A stretch of DNA of 64,000 nucleotides. Origin: Guptibacillus hwajinpoensis (GTDB lineage: Bacteria > Bacillota > Bacilli > Bacillales > Guptibacillaceae). A program made the position numbers and the translations under genes. Of the stretch, positions 51,729-60,201 are shown piece after piece. The notes beneath the pieces were generated by a model that saw only the letters and a list, made by a program, of their open reading frames with translations, made no database searches and was not told the origin of the DNA. Location: assembly GCF_029277305.1 (NCBI RefSeq), contig NZ_CP119526.1; one strand, given 5' to 3'. Positions within the stretch are counted from its first letter, which is position 1, and each line of letters opens with the position of its first letter.

Positions 51729-52079
51729 TTACTTCCTTAAGATCTTCTCCATCGCTTTTCCCTTTGCTAACTCATCGATCAATTTATCCAAATAGCGAAT
51801 TTCCTGCATAGTTGGCTCTTCAATATCTTCCACTCGTACACCGCAAACGACACCTTTGATCATAGTCCGTGAAGGATTCAGTTTGGAAGCTCCGGCAAAG
51901 AAGGTCTCAAAGTCTGTCTTGTGTTCAAGATGAGCTTCTAACTCTTCTTGACTATACCCTGTCAACCAGCGAATAATTTCATCTACTTCTTTTTTTGTAC
52001 GTCCCTTTTTTTCCGCCTTCGTAATATAGTGCGGATAAACACTCGCGAAACTCATTGTATAGATTCTATGTTTGGTCAT
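51729..52079 (-). CDS. DUF2200 family protein
   Basis: 116 residues. HRIYTMSFASVYPHYITKAEKKGRTK and IIRWLTGYSQEELEAHL followed by FETFFAGASKLNPSR are characteristic of DUF2200, found widely in bacteria. It is small, soluble and of unknown function. Monocistronic. Confidence 0.85.
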   Translation of the reverse strand: MTKHRIYTMSFASVYPHYITKAEKKGRTKKEVDEIIRWLTGYSQEELEAHLEHKTDFETFFAGASKLNPSRTMIKGVVCGVRVEDIEEPTMQEIRYLDKLIDELAKGKAMEKILRK

Positions 52080-52201
52080 GATATAGCCTTCCCTTCATGT
52101 ATTTAAAAATTAATGATTTTCTAATTGTATCATTTACTTATTTTATGACGGATAGCTGACTTTACAGTTCGACGTTTCACAAGCGAGTGGATCAAAACTT
52201 T

Positions 52202-53143
52202 TCACTCCACCGCTATAGAAATATGTCCTTTTCCTCTTGATACACACGTAAGCATTTTGTCCGTTTTCTCGTTAGCTGTTAGAAAAGTATCGTTATGAAG
52301 TACTTCTCCATTACACACTTTTACTTCGCAAGAGCCACAAATACCCTGACGACAGGCGGACGGTATAGTGATTCCAGCATCGTGGAGAGCTTCTAATAAA
52401 CTTTGGTTACTATTAACTTGAATCGTTTTCTTCTCATTTACGATCGTCACTTTGAATCGGGTAGGATGTTCTAATTTTCTAGCTTTAAATCGTTCTTCAT
52501 GAATGTATTTCTTCGGATATCCAAGTTCCCTGCAATACGTCACTATGAAATCCATATATGACTGAGGACCACATATATATACGTGAGTTCCAACCTTCAA
52601 TTCCCTTAGTCGTTCTTTTAGTTTCTTTGTTTTGCTGTCTCTGTCCATTAAATAATAAGTGACCTGATTTGCATATCTCTCATTCATCTCGTTATAAAAT
52701 GGACAAGCGTCCTGGCCTGATACAGCGTAATGAAGTTCAAAAGACTCTCCTAAGCTTCTTAAGTAAGACATCATTGACCAAAAAGGTGTAATCCCTATGC
52801 CAGCTGCAAAAAACACATGATGCTTACCCTCCATCTGTAATGGAAAATAATTATCTGGAGGAGATACTTTTACGACATCTCCTTCATAAATATCCTCATG
52901 CAAGTAAGTAGAGCCACTTTCTAAATGACCAGTCTTTTTAACTGCGATCTCATACTCATTTATCATATCTAAGGGATTATTAATGAGAGAGTATTGCCGC
53001 ATACCCATAGGAAGATGAAGGGTGATATGTGATCCTGCTCCAAAAGAAGGAAGTTCAGTATTCTCAGATATGAATGTAAAGCTTTTTATTGTTGGTGTTA
53101 GTTGTTTAATTTCTTGTACTTTCACTTCATAAAAGTCTTCCAT
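52202..53143 (-). CDS. Ferredoxin-NAD(P) reductase-type component of a heme-dependent N-demethylase system
   Basis: 313 residues from ATG 53143 (GGGTGAGGT upstream; two earlier in-frame ATGs lack sites). The order is flavin-binding barrel (RQYSLINNP), NAD(P)-binding domain (FFAAGIGITPFWSM, YICGPQSYMD), then a C-terminal plant-type 2Fe-2S domain with CRQGICGSCEVKVC and a fourth Cys in KMLTCVSRG. This is the phthalate dioxygenase reductase layout. It would pass electrons from NAD(P)H to the oxygenase encoded upstream (53621). It follows the 53211 gene by 67 bp. Confidence 0.9.
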   Translation of the reverse strand: MEDFYEVKVQEIKQLTPTIKSFTFISENTELPSFGAGSHITLHLPMGMRQYSLINNPLDMINEYEIAVKKTGHLESGSTYLHEDIYEGDVVKVSPPDNYFPLQMEGKHHVFFAAGIGITPFWSMMSYLRSLGESFELHYAVSGQDACPFYNEMNERYANQVTYYLMDRDSKTKKLKERLRELKVGTHVYICGPQSYMDFIVTYCRELGYPKKYIHEERFKARKLEHPTRFKVTIVNEKKTIQVNSNQSLLEALHDAGITIPSACRQGICGSCEVKVCNGEVLHNDTFLTANEKTDKMLTCVSRGKGHISIAVE

Positions 53144-53210
53144 TTTTACCTCACCCTCAAACATGAATGACATTTTTTATGTCACGTCAATTAATTATAG
53201 GATATGCAAG

Positions 53211-53624
53211 CTACGACTTGTGATAGATTGAGTAATGATTTGATGGATCTAACTTTATATGACACCTTTCACATTCAAACATCTCAGCACTACTGATTTC
53301 ATTGATGTGATGACATTGGGAACAAAATATTCGTGTGTTTTGTTCGGAGCTTTTGTTTATCCAAATTTCATTCTTTGAAAATCCAGCGTTACGTGCTGCA
53401 TATTCAATAGCCTGTGCACTGTCTTCTTCGCTATATATCCAAACCAAACTTCCTAACGGTTGCTGAGCTAGTAGCTGCTCTGCTTTATTAGAAGATACCG
53501 GCATGCTAACAACTTCACACTGATATCCTTCCTCCGTTAATTCACGAACTTTTTCATTTGCTTGCAAGAGATAGCTTTGATCGCTGAAGATAAGTATGCG
53601 TTTATTATTCTGGAATTCTGTCAT
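53211..53624 (-). CDS. Dimethylamine monooxygenase small-subunit-like protein (DmmA-type)
   Basis: 137 residues. The N-terminal part is a Rossmann-like domain, and the C-terminal part has two cysteine pairs, FCSQCHH and ECERCHI, giving a rubredoxin-like/zinc-ribbon cluster. Heme-dependent oxidative N-demethylase complexes carry a small subunit of this kind. The start overlaps the preceding gene by 4 bp. Function by context: electron transfer or assembly with the DUF3445 subunit. Confidence 0.75.
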   Translation of the reverse strand: MTEFQNNKRILIFSDQSYLLQANEKVRELTEEGYQCEVVSMPVSSNKAEQLLAQQPLGSLVWIYSEEDSAQAIEYAARNAGFSKNEIWINKSSEQNTRIFCSQCHHINEISSAEMFECERCHIKLDPSNHYSIYHKS

Positions 53625-54574
53625 AACGAGATCCCTTTTTCGCTTAGCGTTTTCTCTAGAAACTGCATAAGCTCGTTTTTATAAAGCGCTATTCCTTTGT
53701 ACTCTGCTATATCGTCAGAAAGGAATTGAATGGTAGTATATAGCCTCTTTAGCCACAAATCATTCCGAATCAAGTCATTAAGTGATAATAAGTAGGTGTG
53801 AATGGTAAAAAGGATATCGTTCGTTAACGGAAGCCTTAATAAACGCTGAACTTCGACTCGTAAATGCACTAACTCTCCAACGTTCTCATCGGTAACCTGA
53901 AGTCGGAGCTTTCCCCAATTTGCATACGTCTCAAGCGGTGTATCAAGCTTGTTGGAGATTGTCATCGACCAATTCTTTCTTTCCCAAGCTTCATTCTGAC
54001 GTATTCTCGAAATAAACCGCTCTACTTTACCAATAAAGTCCTTATGAGTAATACCAGGTACCGGTGTGTGAATAGATTTAAAATCCATGCCTAGTACAAA
54101 CGTCAACGACCAATTGGAAGGAAAACAGAGTTGCCCAGCTTCTAGAAAAAGTCCATCATGTCGGTCGCCCATGATAATGAGGTCCTCTTGAACATGACGT
54201 CCGGCGATATCGAGAGGTTGGCGTTCTATCGAAGATAAATCTCGATATTTGAATCTCTCTTCTTCCCCTAGTAAAAGGTTTTGGAACCTATATTCATTCC
54301 CTCGCTTTTCAAAAGAAAAATGCTCTGGTTCATTCTCAGCTAATTCGTTAAAAATACGCCTCATAGCTTCCCACTGTGATTCAAGGGAGAGTGGTAACGA
54401 GCGAAAGCATCTTTGATGGTTAGCTTGCAACAGCTCTCTCTTTAATTGTATTTCTTCTAAATAGCGATCTGTCATCGTAACGGATCGAGCTGGTTTTTGA
54501 AGCGATGAATTATTCGAATAGGCGTATCGATCTTCTGTAAATGGAAAAGGGAATTGCTCCGCTTTAACTGACAT
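53621..54574 (-). CDS. Heme-dependent oxidative N-demethylase, catalytic subunit (DUF3445)
   Basis: 317 residues from ATG 54574, spaced 5 nt from AGGTGG (a GTG three codons upstream overlaps that site). The family signature LCFPSNWSLTF, IHTPVPGITHKDF and the FISRIRQNEAWERKNWSM helix are present. The family (HODM alpha, dimethylamine monooxygenase) uses a PAS-like heme domain to oxidise secondary amines to primary amine and formaldehyde. Together with the small subunit and reductase downstream it forms a full three-component system. The substrate could be dimethylamine or another N-methyl compound. Confidence 0.85.
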   Translation of the reverse strand: MSVKAEQFPFPFTEDRYAYSNNSSLQKPARSVTMTDRYLEEIQLKRELLQANHQRCFRSLPLSLESQWEAMRRIFNELAENEPEHFSFEKRGNEYRFQNLLLGEEERFKYRDLSSIERQPLDIAGRHVQEDLIIMGDRHDGLFLEAGQLCFPSNWSLTFVLGMDFKSIHTPVPGITHKDFIGKVERFISRIRQNEAWERKNWSMTISNKLDTPLETYANWGKLRLQVTDENVGELVHLRVEVQRLLRLPLTNDILFTIHTYLLSLNDLIRNDLWLKRLYTTIQFLSDDIAEYKGIALYKNELMQFLEKTLSEKGISL

Positions 54575-54851
54575 ATAACCCACCTACCATGCTTGATTTG
54601 ATAAGTTCTCAGTCTATCCTAACCATTTTTTATCTGTCGCCACTGCTATACTTGTAACTGTTTCGGAAATGGAAGCGATATCAAAAAGAAACAAAAATCC
54701 CCTCTACTTCTTCTATCTTTTTACTATTTAACCACTCCATCTCCACTTCACACATCAATAACAATGATTAAGCTAGTAACGTTTATGTTAGAAATTATTT
54801 CAAATTTCAGATAATATTGCAACAACTTATCACTTTTAGATTAATAAAAAA

Positions 54852-54877
54852 GCAAGCACCCTGACCGGAGTGCTTGC
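54852..54877 (-). terminator. Intrinsic terminator
   Basis: GCAAGCAC / GTGCTTGC stem, CTTTTTTATT on the minus strand, 11 bp beyond the stop of the 54888 gene. The rest of the 54575-54887 gap shows no gene or repeat I could recognise. Confidence 0.75.
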
Positions 54878-54887
54878 CTTTAACATT

Positions 54888-55463
54888 TCATCGTAAGAAA
54901 ACATGATTTCCTATTCTAGTAGTTACTTCTTTACTGCTGAGATAACTACTTTGTGCTTTATCTGGATTGTAGAAATAGAGTGATTCTCTGTCATAGCCTT
55001 GATAGGCAAGAGCCTCGTGCACTGCTTTCACAGATTCTTCACTAGCAGGTTGTTTAATTGTTCCATTTAGAACGGGCGAGAATTGAATACCATCATGGAT
55101 AACCCCGTGTAGAGAATCAGGGAAAAGGTCGCTTTGTACTCGGTTTAGCACCACTGTAGCAACAGCAACTTTACCTGCGTAACTTTCTCCTTTTGCTTCA
55201 GCTTCAACAAGTCGACTGAGAAGATCTTTCTCATACTCGCTCGGTACAACTGGAAGCTGTAATTCTTCGCCAGGATTTATACTAGCAACGTTTTTATTAT
55301 TCATAGCTTGTACTTGCTTTGCTGGTACACCGTATTTCGTTGCAATTTTATATAGTGATTCGCCCTTTTGGACGGTATGCGTTTGAACCTCGGCAGAACT
55401 TGGTGTTGGTAATGAAAATGAAAGAACAGCCGCGATGCCTAACATCGAAATTTTCTTAAACAC
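54888..55463 (-). CDS. Cell wall hydrolase, LysM plus SleB/CwlJ-type domain
   Basis: 191 residues starting at GTG 55463 with AGGAGGTAG upstream. There is a signal peptide, a LysM domain (THTVQKGESLYKIATKYGVP...NPGEELQLP, about 28-72), then a Hydrolase_2 domain with LLSRLVEAEAKGESYAGKVA, where the Glu is the predicted catalytic acid. This family includes the spore cortex-lytic enzymes SleB and CwlJ. The LysM domain makes it like YkvT/SleL-associated hydrolases. It probably acts on peptidoglycan outside the membrane, perhaps in sporulation. Confidence 0.87.
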   Translation of the reverse strand: MFKKISMLGIAAVLSFSLPTPSSAEVQTHTVQKGESLYKIATKYGVPAKQVQAMNNKNVASINPGEELQLPVVPSEYEKDLLSRLVEAEAKGESYAGKVAVATVVLNRVQSDLFPDSLHGVIHDGIQFSPVLNGTIKQPASEESVKAVHEALAYQGYDRESLYFYNPDKAQSSYLSSKEVTTRIGNHVFLR

Positions 55464-55573
55464 TTATCATCTACCTCCTAAGAATTTGTCCTTATTCAAC
55501 GTAACATAGGAGGTTAATAGGTTTCACTATTAATTCTTTCCAGTTATACCAGAACTTTCGATTCCTTAAAGAT

Positions 55574-55681
55574 GGCTATGTTAGCTCATATTGTTAATTT
55601 CTCGACTTTTGGCTCATTCGAGTGAAAGGTCACCCCTGGGCGTAAATGAGCCAAAAATCAACACTGTTCATTAACATAGTC
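55574..55681 (+). mobile_element. MITE-like element, subfamily A, copy 4
   Basis: GGCTATGTTAGCTCATATTG at the left, CACTGTTCATTAACATAGTC at the right, with internal TTTTGGCTCATT/AATGAGCCAAAA arms. Flanks TTAAAGAT (55566-55573) and TTAAGGAT (55682-55689) form an 8-bp duplication with one mismatch. Confidence 0.85.
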
Positions 55682-55696
55682 TTAAGGATAAAAAAG

Positions 55697-55720
55697 AACC
55701 GCCCGATTAATCGGACGGTT
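55697..55720 (-). terminator. Intrinsic terminator after M15 peptidase gene
   Basis: AACCGCCCGATT / AATCGGACGGTT stem with one mismatched pair and almost no loop, then CTTTTTT on the minus strand. Confidence 0.68.
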
Positions 55721-55802
55721 AAAAGGGGGAAAATTATGTTAGTTTAAATTTACCCCGTATTTAAATTGATAAACCTCTTTTTCTATTATTTTTATTATTT
55801 TT

Positions 55803-56372
55803 TTATTCAGCAGCATATTCGCCCGTATCCGGTCTTTCTCCGTACTTTAACTCTCGAATTGATAAACCAAAATTCATTTGAAGATGAGGATAATCCTTAA
55901 AGCTTGTCCAATCTCCACCCCATTGGAATCCCAAATCCTTCGCAATTGATACGACTTCCATCCAATCTGCTTTACCGTTAGCATTATCATCTCGTTCCAT
56001 GTCCCAGACGATATCGCCATTATCTAATTTCAGCGCAAAATCAATGGCTAATCCATAGTTATGATAAGATTCGCCACCGGCTACGTTTGTCACGACCTGA
56101 CCTTCTTTTGAGCGTCCACGTTCATAGAGTTCATTTTGCTCCTGATCGGTCCGGTGACCATCCGTTATAACGACTTCAATTCCTTTTTGGGCAGATCTAG
56201 CAATTAGCGTATCTTTTGCTTCCCTGACGGTAGAATGGAGACTGTTTGGCGGCGGAACCTCTTCTCTCTCGAAAAAGCTTGAAGATGGCATGTAGTGGTT
56301 TGCTATCGTTAGTATAATAACACCACTTCCTATGAGTAGAAGGATAGTGAGCAAACTCTTTATGATTTTCAA
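55803..56372 (-). CDS. M15 family D-alanyl-D-alanine carboxypeptidase (CwlK-like)
   Basis: About 189 residues from TTG 56372, 6 nt after GGGAGGG; the longer frame has no site. An N-terminal membrane anchor KIIKSLLTILLLIGSGVII is followed by the M15 zinc domain: TDGHRTDQEQNELYERGR, SYHNYGLAIDFAL (His and Asp zinc ligands) and DYPHLQMNF (third ligand). It cleaves peptide cross-link stems in peptidoglycan, as L-Ala-D-Glu or D-Ala peptidases do. Extracytoplasmic and membrane-tethered. Confidence 0.87.
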   Translation of the reverse strand: MKIIKSLLTILLLIGSGVIILTIANHYMPSSSFFEREEVPPPNSLHSTVREAKDTLIARSAQKGIEVVITDGHRTDQEQNELYERGRSKEGQVVTNVAGGESYHNYGLAIDFALKLDNGDIVWDMERDDNANGKADWMEVVSIAKDLGFQWGGDWTSFKDYPHLQMNFGLSIRELKYGERPDTGEYAAE

Positions 56373-56521
56373 CACAATCCCTCCCTCGCCACTAATTCTA
56401 ATAAACTGAGAATAACATATGAATAAGTAATCCAATAGCATAATAGCTTGTATATGAATCTATCGAGCCATTCATCTCATAGTGTTAGTCTACGTTATTG
56501 GTCATGTGGGATCTAGTCCTT

Positions 56522-57232
56522 CTACTTCTTCCCAAGCGAAAAACCATCGAATAATCGGCCACCGAAAGGAGCAAGCACGCGATCAACAAGTGAGATCACT
56601 GCTTCCTTTTCCCTCGTAACATAATAGTGATCGAAGACTTGAACGAATTCTTCTGCAAATTCGGGATCATAGTGCTTGAGTGCACGTACAATCCATTTAG
56701 ATGATCCGATCCACTGAGTGTTTGTTCTAAGAACGAATTCATGAAGGAGCTCTGCAAGTGTTGCAGCAGAGAATAGTTCTTCTCCTCGATTTGTAGCTCC
56801 AATGAAGTCATCCAGTACGTCCGTAAGAAAATATCGCTTCATTATGATTGTCTCTTCTGTCCACTTCTCTGGGCCTTTGAAAAGAAGCGATTTTGCTTCT
56901 TCTTGTAACTGAACGGCGTTTCCCTTGTCCTGAAGAATAACACCTTCTGAAACCATTTTCGGCAATGATGGCCTTGCTCGTTTGCAGTCCTCCTCGTAAA
57001 AAAATTGGTAGCTTTGTAGATTATGTACATACCATTCAACCGGCCAGCTTTTATAGAAGAAACTCTCACGGTACGAAGCGGAGACAGATAAATCAAACAC
57101 AACAATATCAAGATCTGACGTTTTGGTTGTCTCATTCCTTACAATACTTCCTCCAAGAAATGCTGCTTCACAACTAGAAAATGTGGACAATACAAGCTCT
57201 TTAGCTGTTTGAACAACTTCTTGTAAATCCAT
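56522..57232 (-). CDS. Nucleotidyltransferase-fold protein
   Basis: 236 residues. AAFLGGSIVRNETTKTSDLD carries the GGS...DxD motif of the polymerase-beta/Nucleotidyltransferase superfamily, which places a nucleotide on another molecule or on an antibiotic. The C-terminal 130 residues are helical, as in aminoglycoside nucleotidyltransferases. The substrate is unknown. GTAGGTGATC precedes the start. Confidence 0.8.
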   Translation of the reverse strand: MDLQEVVQTAKELVLSTFSSCEAAFLGGSIVRNETTKTSDLDIVVFDLSVSASYRESFFYKSWPVEWYVHNLQSYQFFYEEDCKRARPSLPKMVSEGVILQDKGNAVQLQEEAKSLLFKGPEKWTEETIIMKRYFLTDVLDDFIGATNRGEELFSAATLAELLHEFVLRTNTQWIGSSKWIVRALKHYDPEFAEEFVQVFDHYYVTREKEAVISLVDRVLAPFGGRLFDGFSLGKK

Positions 57233-57374
57233 CTAGATCACCTACCTTTTATAGAAATTAACTTTTCTTTATTCTACCTTAATCACAAAATTTCATCTAT
57301 CCTCACTCTTATTGAACACACTTCCTACTCTTTCTGGTAAACTTTTGAAGGATACTAGTTACGAGGGGGTTACT

Positions 57375-57911
57375 ATGAAACGGATTTTGGTAATGGGCAT
57401 TTCAGCTGGTGCAGGCAAATCCACTTTTGCAAGGAAACTTGGAGATCTTCTTCACATCAATGTACATCATCTAGATACACTGTTTTGGAAACCAGGTTGG
57501 AAAGAGTCTTCTATAGAGGAGTTTCGTTCTTCTCTGGAGGAGATCGTCACAACTCCAACATGGATTATTGAAGGGAATTATAGCAATACATATGACATAC
57601 GCGCTACGCATGCTGATACGATTATTTACCTGGAGGTACCAAGACTCGTTTGTCTTTATCGGGTTCTGAAACGCTGGTTAACTCACCTTGGTCAAACAAG
57701 GCCAGACATGGCGGAAGGATGCAAAGAGAAGATGGAATTATCCTTTCTCAAATTCATCTGGACAACTTACTATCCACGAAAAGAAAAAATGTATAAAAGA
57801 TTCGAGCAATTTCAAGAAACGGGACAAAACAAAACAGTAATCAAATTAAAAAACAAAGCGCAAATTCATGATTTTTTTCATGAACTAGAGAGAAAGCATA
57901 CAATTTTGTAA
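57375..57911 (+). CDS. FlaR-like P-loop kinase (AAA family small ATPase)
   Basis: 178 residues from ATG 57375 (GAGGGGG upstream; an ATG 21 codons before is rejected). Walker A is GISAGAGKSTFARKLG; HHLDTLFWKPGW and WIIEGNYSNTYDIR and IYLEVPRLVCLYR are typical of the FlaR/topology-modulation group, which is related to adenylate and shikimate kinases. Despite the historical label, a role in DNA topology is not established; nucleotide or small-molecule kinase activity is likely. Confidence 0.84.
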   Translation: MKRILVMGISAGAGKSTFARKLGDLLHINVHHLDTLFWKPGWKESSIEEFRSSLEEIVTTPTWIIEGNYSNTYDIRATHADTIIYLEVPRLVCLYRVLKRWLTHLGQTRPDMAEGCKEKMELSFLKFIWTTYYPRKEKMYKRFEQFQETGQNKTVIKLKNKAQIHDFFHELERKHTIL

Positions 57912-58002
57912 GAACCCGTGATAAGATAAGGTGCGGCACGTTTGAATAGGGGTGTTCCTGTTTAAACTGTACAGAAAGACTATTTAAGCACATGGAGGCA
58001 TT

Positions 58003-58464
58003 ATGCTAACTTTTGAAGAGAAATTAGAAATTATTGAGTCATCATTCCCGGAACTTACACGAAAAGATGTTTCGCTTGGTCGTGTTAATTTTCATTACGA
58101 AGAAGCAGTTATAGATAAGAAAAATGTTGTGTATCATCTTCACCCAAATGGCAACGGCTATGTTTTTGGTGATTTGATTGAAGGCTATCCGTTGGATGAG
58201 AGAGGCATGGTCAATATCCGCGATTTCTCAAGCAATGAGCTTCGTAAAATCATTGGTGAATCCATTCACTCTCTTTCAGTACTTCCAGGATCAGATATTG
58301 AATCAGAATTCTGGATGAATGATGAAGAGCAAACGCTTGAACTGATGTATGAGCCTGAGCTAGAGTTATGGAATGTTTACGCTGGAGATATTCTTGACGG
58401 CACATTCCCATCCAAAAATGAAGCTGTTCAATACCTTGATGAAGAAGGGTTTACACGACAATAA
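58003..58464 (+). CDS. Hypothetical acidic protein
   Basis: 153 residues with a clear site, ATGGAGGC, before ATG. Not recognised. It is strongly acidic, with no signal or membrane segment. Two segments look structured: RKDVSLGRVNFHYEEAVIDK and GYVFGDLIEGYPLDERGMVN. Ends in the terminator at 58469-58502. A cytoplasmic protein of unknown role. Confidence 0.65.
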   Translation: MLTFEEKLEIIESSFPELTRKDVSLGRVNFHYEEAVIDKKNVVYHLHPNGNGYVFGDLIEGYPLDERGMVNIRDFSSNELRKIIGESIHSLSVLPGSDIESEFWMNDEEQTLELMYEPELELWNVYAGDILDGTFPSKNEAVQYLDEEGFTRQ

Positions 58465-58468
58465 GAAG

Positions 58469-58502
58469 AGCCTCACAATCCTCGAATTAGGATTGTGAGG
58501 CT
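58469..58502. terminator. Strong bidirectional terminator
   Basis: AGCCTCACAATCCT pairs perfectly over 14 bp with AGGATTGTGAGGCT; CTTTTTC on the plus strand. It separates two convergent genes. Confidence 0.88.
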
Positions 58503-58506
58503 TTTT

Positions 58507-58941
58507 CTATTCTCCAATTGCCTTATAAAAGCCTGTTGACTTCGCTTCGAAACCGCATCCCTCGTAAAACCTGTGAGCAGCCTTGCGCTCATCCCGATTT
58601 CCACTATTTAGAACGACAAGTGTTGTGCCTTCTTTTACTGCTCGTTTTTCTGCTTCATTAAGCATGTTTCTACCAATGCCTCTTTGTCTATAGTCAGATG
58701 CTGTTACCATAGTAATGATTCTCGCAACTACTATGTCCGAAACATAAGAACGTTCAAAGTGCATGCCAAGCATACTAACGAGCGATCCGTTCTCTTCGGT
58801 AACAAGGGTGAGATAAGAGCTGTTATTCATTATGGGCTCTAACCTTTCTTTAAGCTGTAAAGCAGATGCAGGATAACCCATATCAGCTAAAAGCAAACCC
58901 ATTTCTTCTTCATCACCTGCTACTGCTTCTCGTATTTTCAC
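58507..58941 (-). CDS. GNAT family N-acetyltransferase
   Basis: 144 residues from GTG 58941, 6 nt after GAGGAGGG; the 42 codons before it in the same frame lie inside the MFS gene and are not coding. VVARIITMVTASDYRQRGIG is motif A (QRGIGRNML) and RDERKAAHRFYEGCGF motif B. The start overlaps the MFS stop codon by 4 bp, so the two are coupled. An acetyltransferase paired with an MFS pump suggests modification plus efflux of one compound; inference. Confidence 0.84.
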   Translation of the reverse strand: MKIREAVAGDEEEMGLLLADMGYPASALQLKERLEPIMNNSSYLTLVTEENGSLVSMLGMHFERSYVSDIVVARIITMVTASDYRQRGIGRNMLNEAEKRAVKEGTTLVVLNSGNRDERKAAHRFYEGCGFEAKSTGFYKAIGE

Positions 58942-60170
58942 TTTAGACCCTCCTCTATTGCATAACGATTGTGTCGTTTCGAAACGCGTTTGTTTGTAAA
59001 TAGGATAAGCAACGGCACTATGAGAATAAGTAAGCTCATAACGCCAACCCAGCCTAAATGATCCCACAGAACACCTACACCTGAACTACCAGCGGCTACG
59101 CCAGCGTAATAACTAATAAGATAGAAGCTTGAAGCACCACTCTTATGGTGCTCTGCTGTACTTGCGACAGATGCAGACGCCATCGAGTGCGAAATGAAGA
59201 ACCCTGTGCAAACCGCACATAGACCTATCATGACGAGTGTATATCCATTGTTGAGTGTTAACAAAGCACCTCCAGCAAGAATAAATAAACCAGCCATCAT
59301 CGTTCGACGAAGACCAATTTCAGATGATAGTCTTCCAGCTACTGGTGGAGAAATCACACCAAGTATATATGCAAAATAAGTGAGTGAAATCCATTTCAAC
59401 GAAAGAGCATATGGATCCTGTTCCAAGTAAAAAGGGAGATATGTCCATATACCTGTAAAGATTACTTGAATGAGGAATCCGACAGTAAATAGCGCTAGCA
59501 GTCTTCGGTCGGTTAAGTGAATCAGCATTCCCTTAATATCTTTTATAACCCCCCCACTGCCTCCTTCGAAAAAGCGAGAAGCAGGAAGAAGCCAGAAAAA
59601 GAAAAGTGTTGCAACCAAAGCAAAAGCCGCCAGCACAAGGAAACTAATCTCCCAACTGTACAGATCCGTCAAATACCCCGTTACAACTCTTCCACTTAGT
59701 CCTCCCATTGCGTTACTCCCAATAAAGATGCTTGTTGCAAGCCCAACACTTGAGGGATCGACCTCGTCAGCAAGATACCCCATTGCTGCAGCTGGAATAC
59801 CAGCAAGGAAAAACCCTTCGATACATCGAATCACAACTAACAATACAAAAGATTCTGCAAAAGGCATCGCGAATAAGCTGGCAAGTACGAATAGTAGTGA
59901 AATCTTCATGACTGCTGTTCTTCCATAGCGATCTGAGATAAATCCAAGAACGAGAAGCCCTGGAATCATCGTCATCACCGGTGTTGACATAAGTAAACTA
60001 GACGTCGTCGCAGTGAGGTTGAATTCAGTCGCAAAAACAGGAAGCAATGGTTGGAAAGCATATAGTGCTGAGAAAATTAATAAGGCGCCACAGCCAAGAC
60101 TACCTGCTGCTCGCCAAAAACCGGAGTCTTTCGACGTGTATGCTTTATTGTTAACCGGTTGATTTGTCAT
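58938..60170 (-). CDS. MFS transporter (YnfM/YybF-like)
   Basis: 410 residues from ATG 60170 (AAAGGTG upstream, 9 nt; the GTG 4 codons earlier is part of that site). Twelve predicted helices; loop 2-3 motif GFISDRYGRTAVM (DRxGRR type) and second-half GRLSSEIGLRRTMM. The STPVMTMIPG helix and long hydrophilic N-terminus are seen in relatives. Substrate unknown. Coupled to a GNAT gene. Confidence 0.86.
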   Translation of the reverse strand: MTNQPVNNKAYTSKDSGFWRAAGSLGCGALLIFSALYAFQPLLPVFATEFNLTATTSSLLMSTPVMTMIPGLLVLGFISDRYGRTAVMKISLLFVLASLFAMPFAESFVLLVVIRCIEGFFLAGIPAAAMGYLADEVDPSSVGLATSIFIGSNAMGGLSGRVVTGYLTDLYSWEISFLVLAAFALVATLFFFWLLPASRFFEGGSGGVIKDIKGMLIHLTDRRLLALFTVGFLIQVIFTGIWTYLPFYLEQDPYALSLKWISLTYFAYILGVISPPVAGRLSSEIGLRRTMMAGLFILAGGALLTLNNGYTLVMIGLCAVCTGFFISHSMASASVASTAEHHKSGASSFYLISYYAGVAAGSSGVGVLWDHLGWVGVMSLLILIVPLLILFTNKRVSKRHNRYAIEEGLK

Positions 60171-60201
60171 ACGTATCAGCACCTTTTTGTCTACTTACTG
60201 C

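Noticed and set aside
58942..59067. 42-codon N-terminal extension of the GNAT gene
   Set aside because: It overlaps the MFS coding region, is not GNAT-like, and a GTG with a good site follows at 58941.
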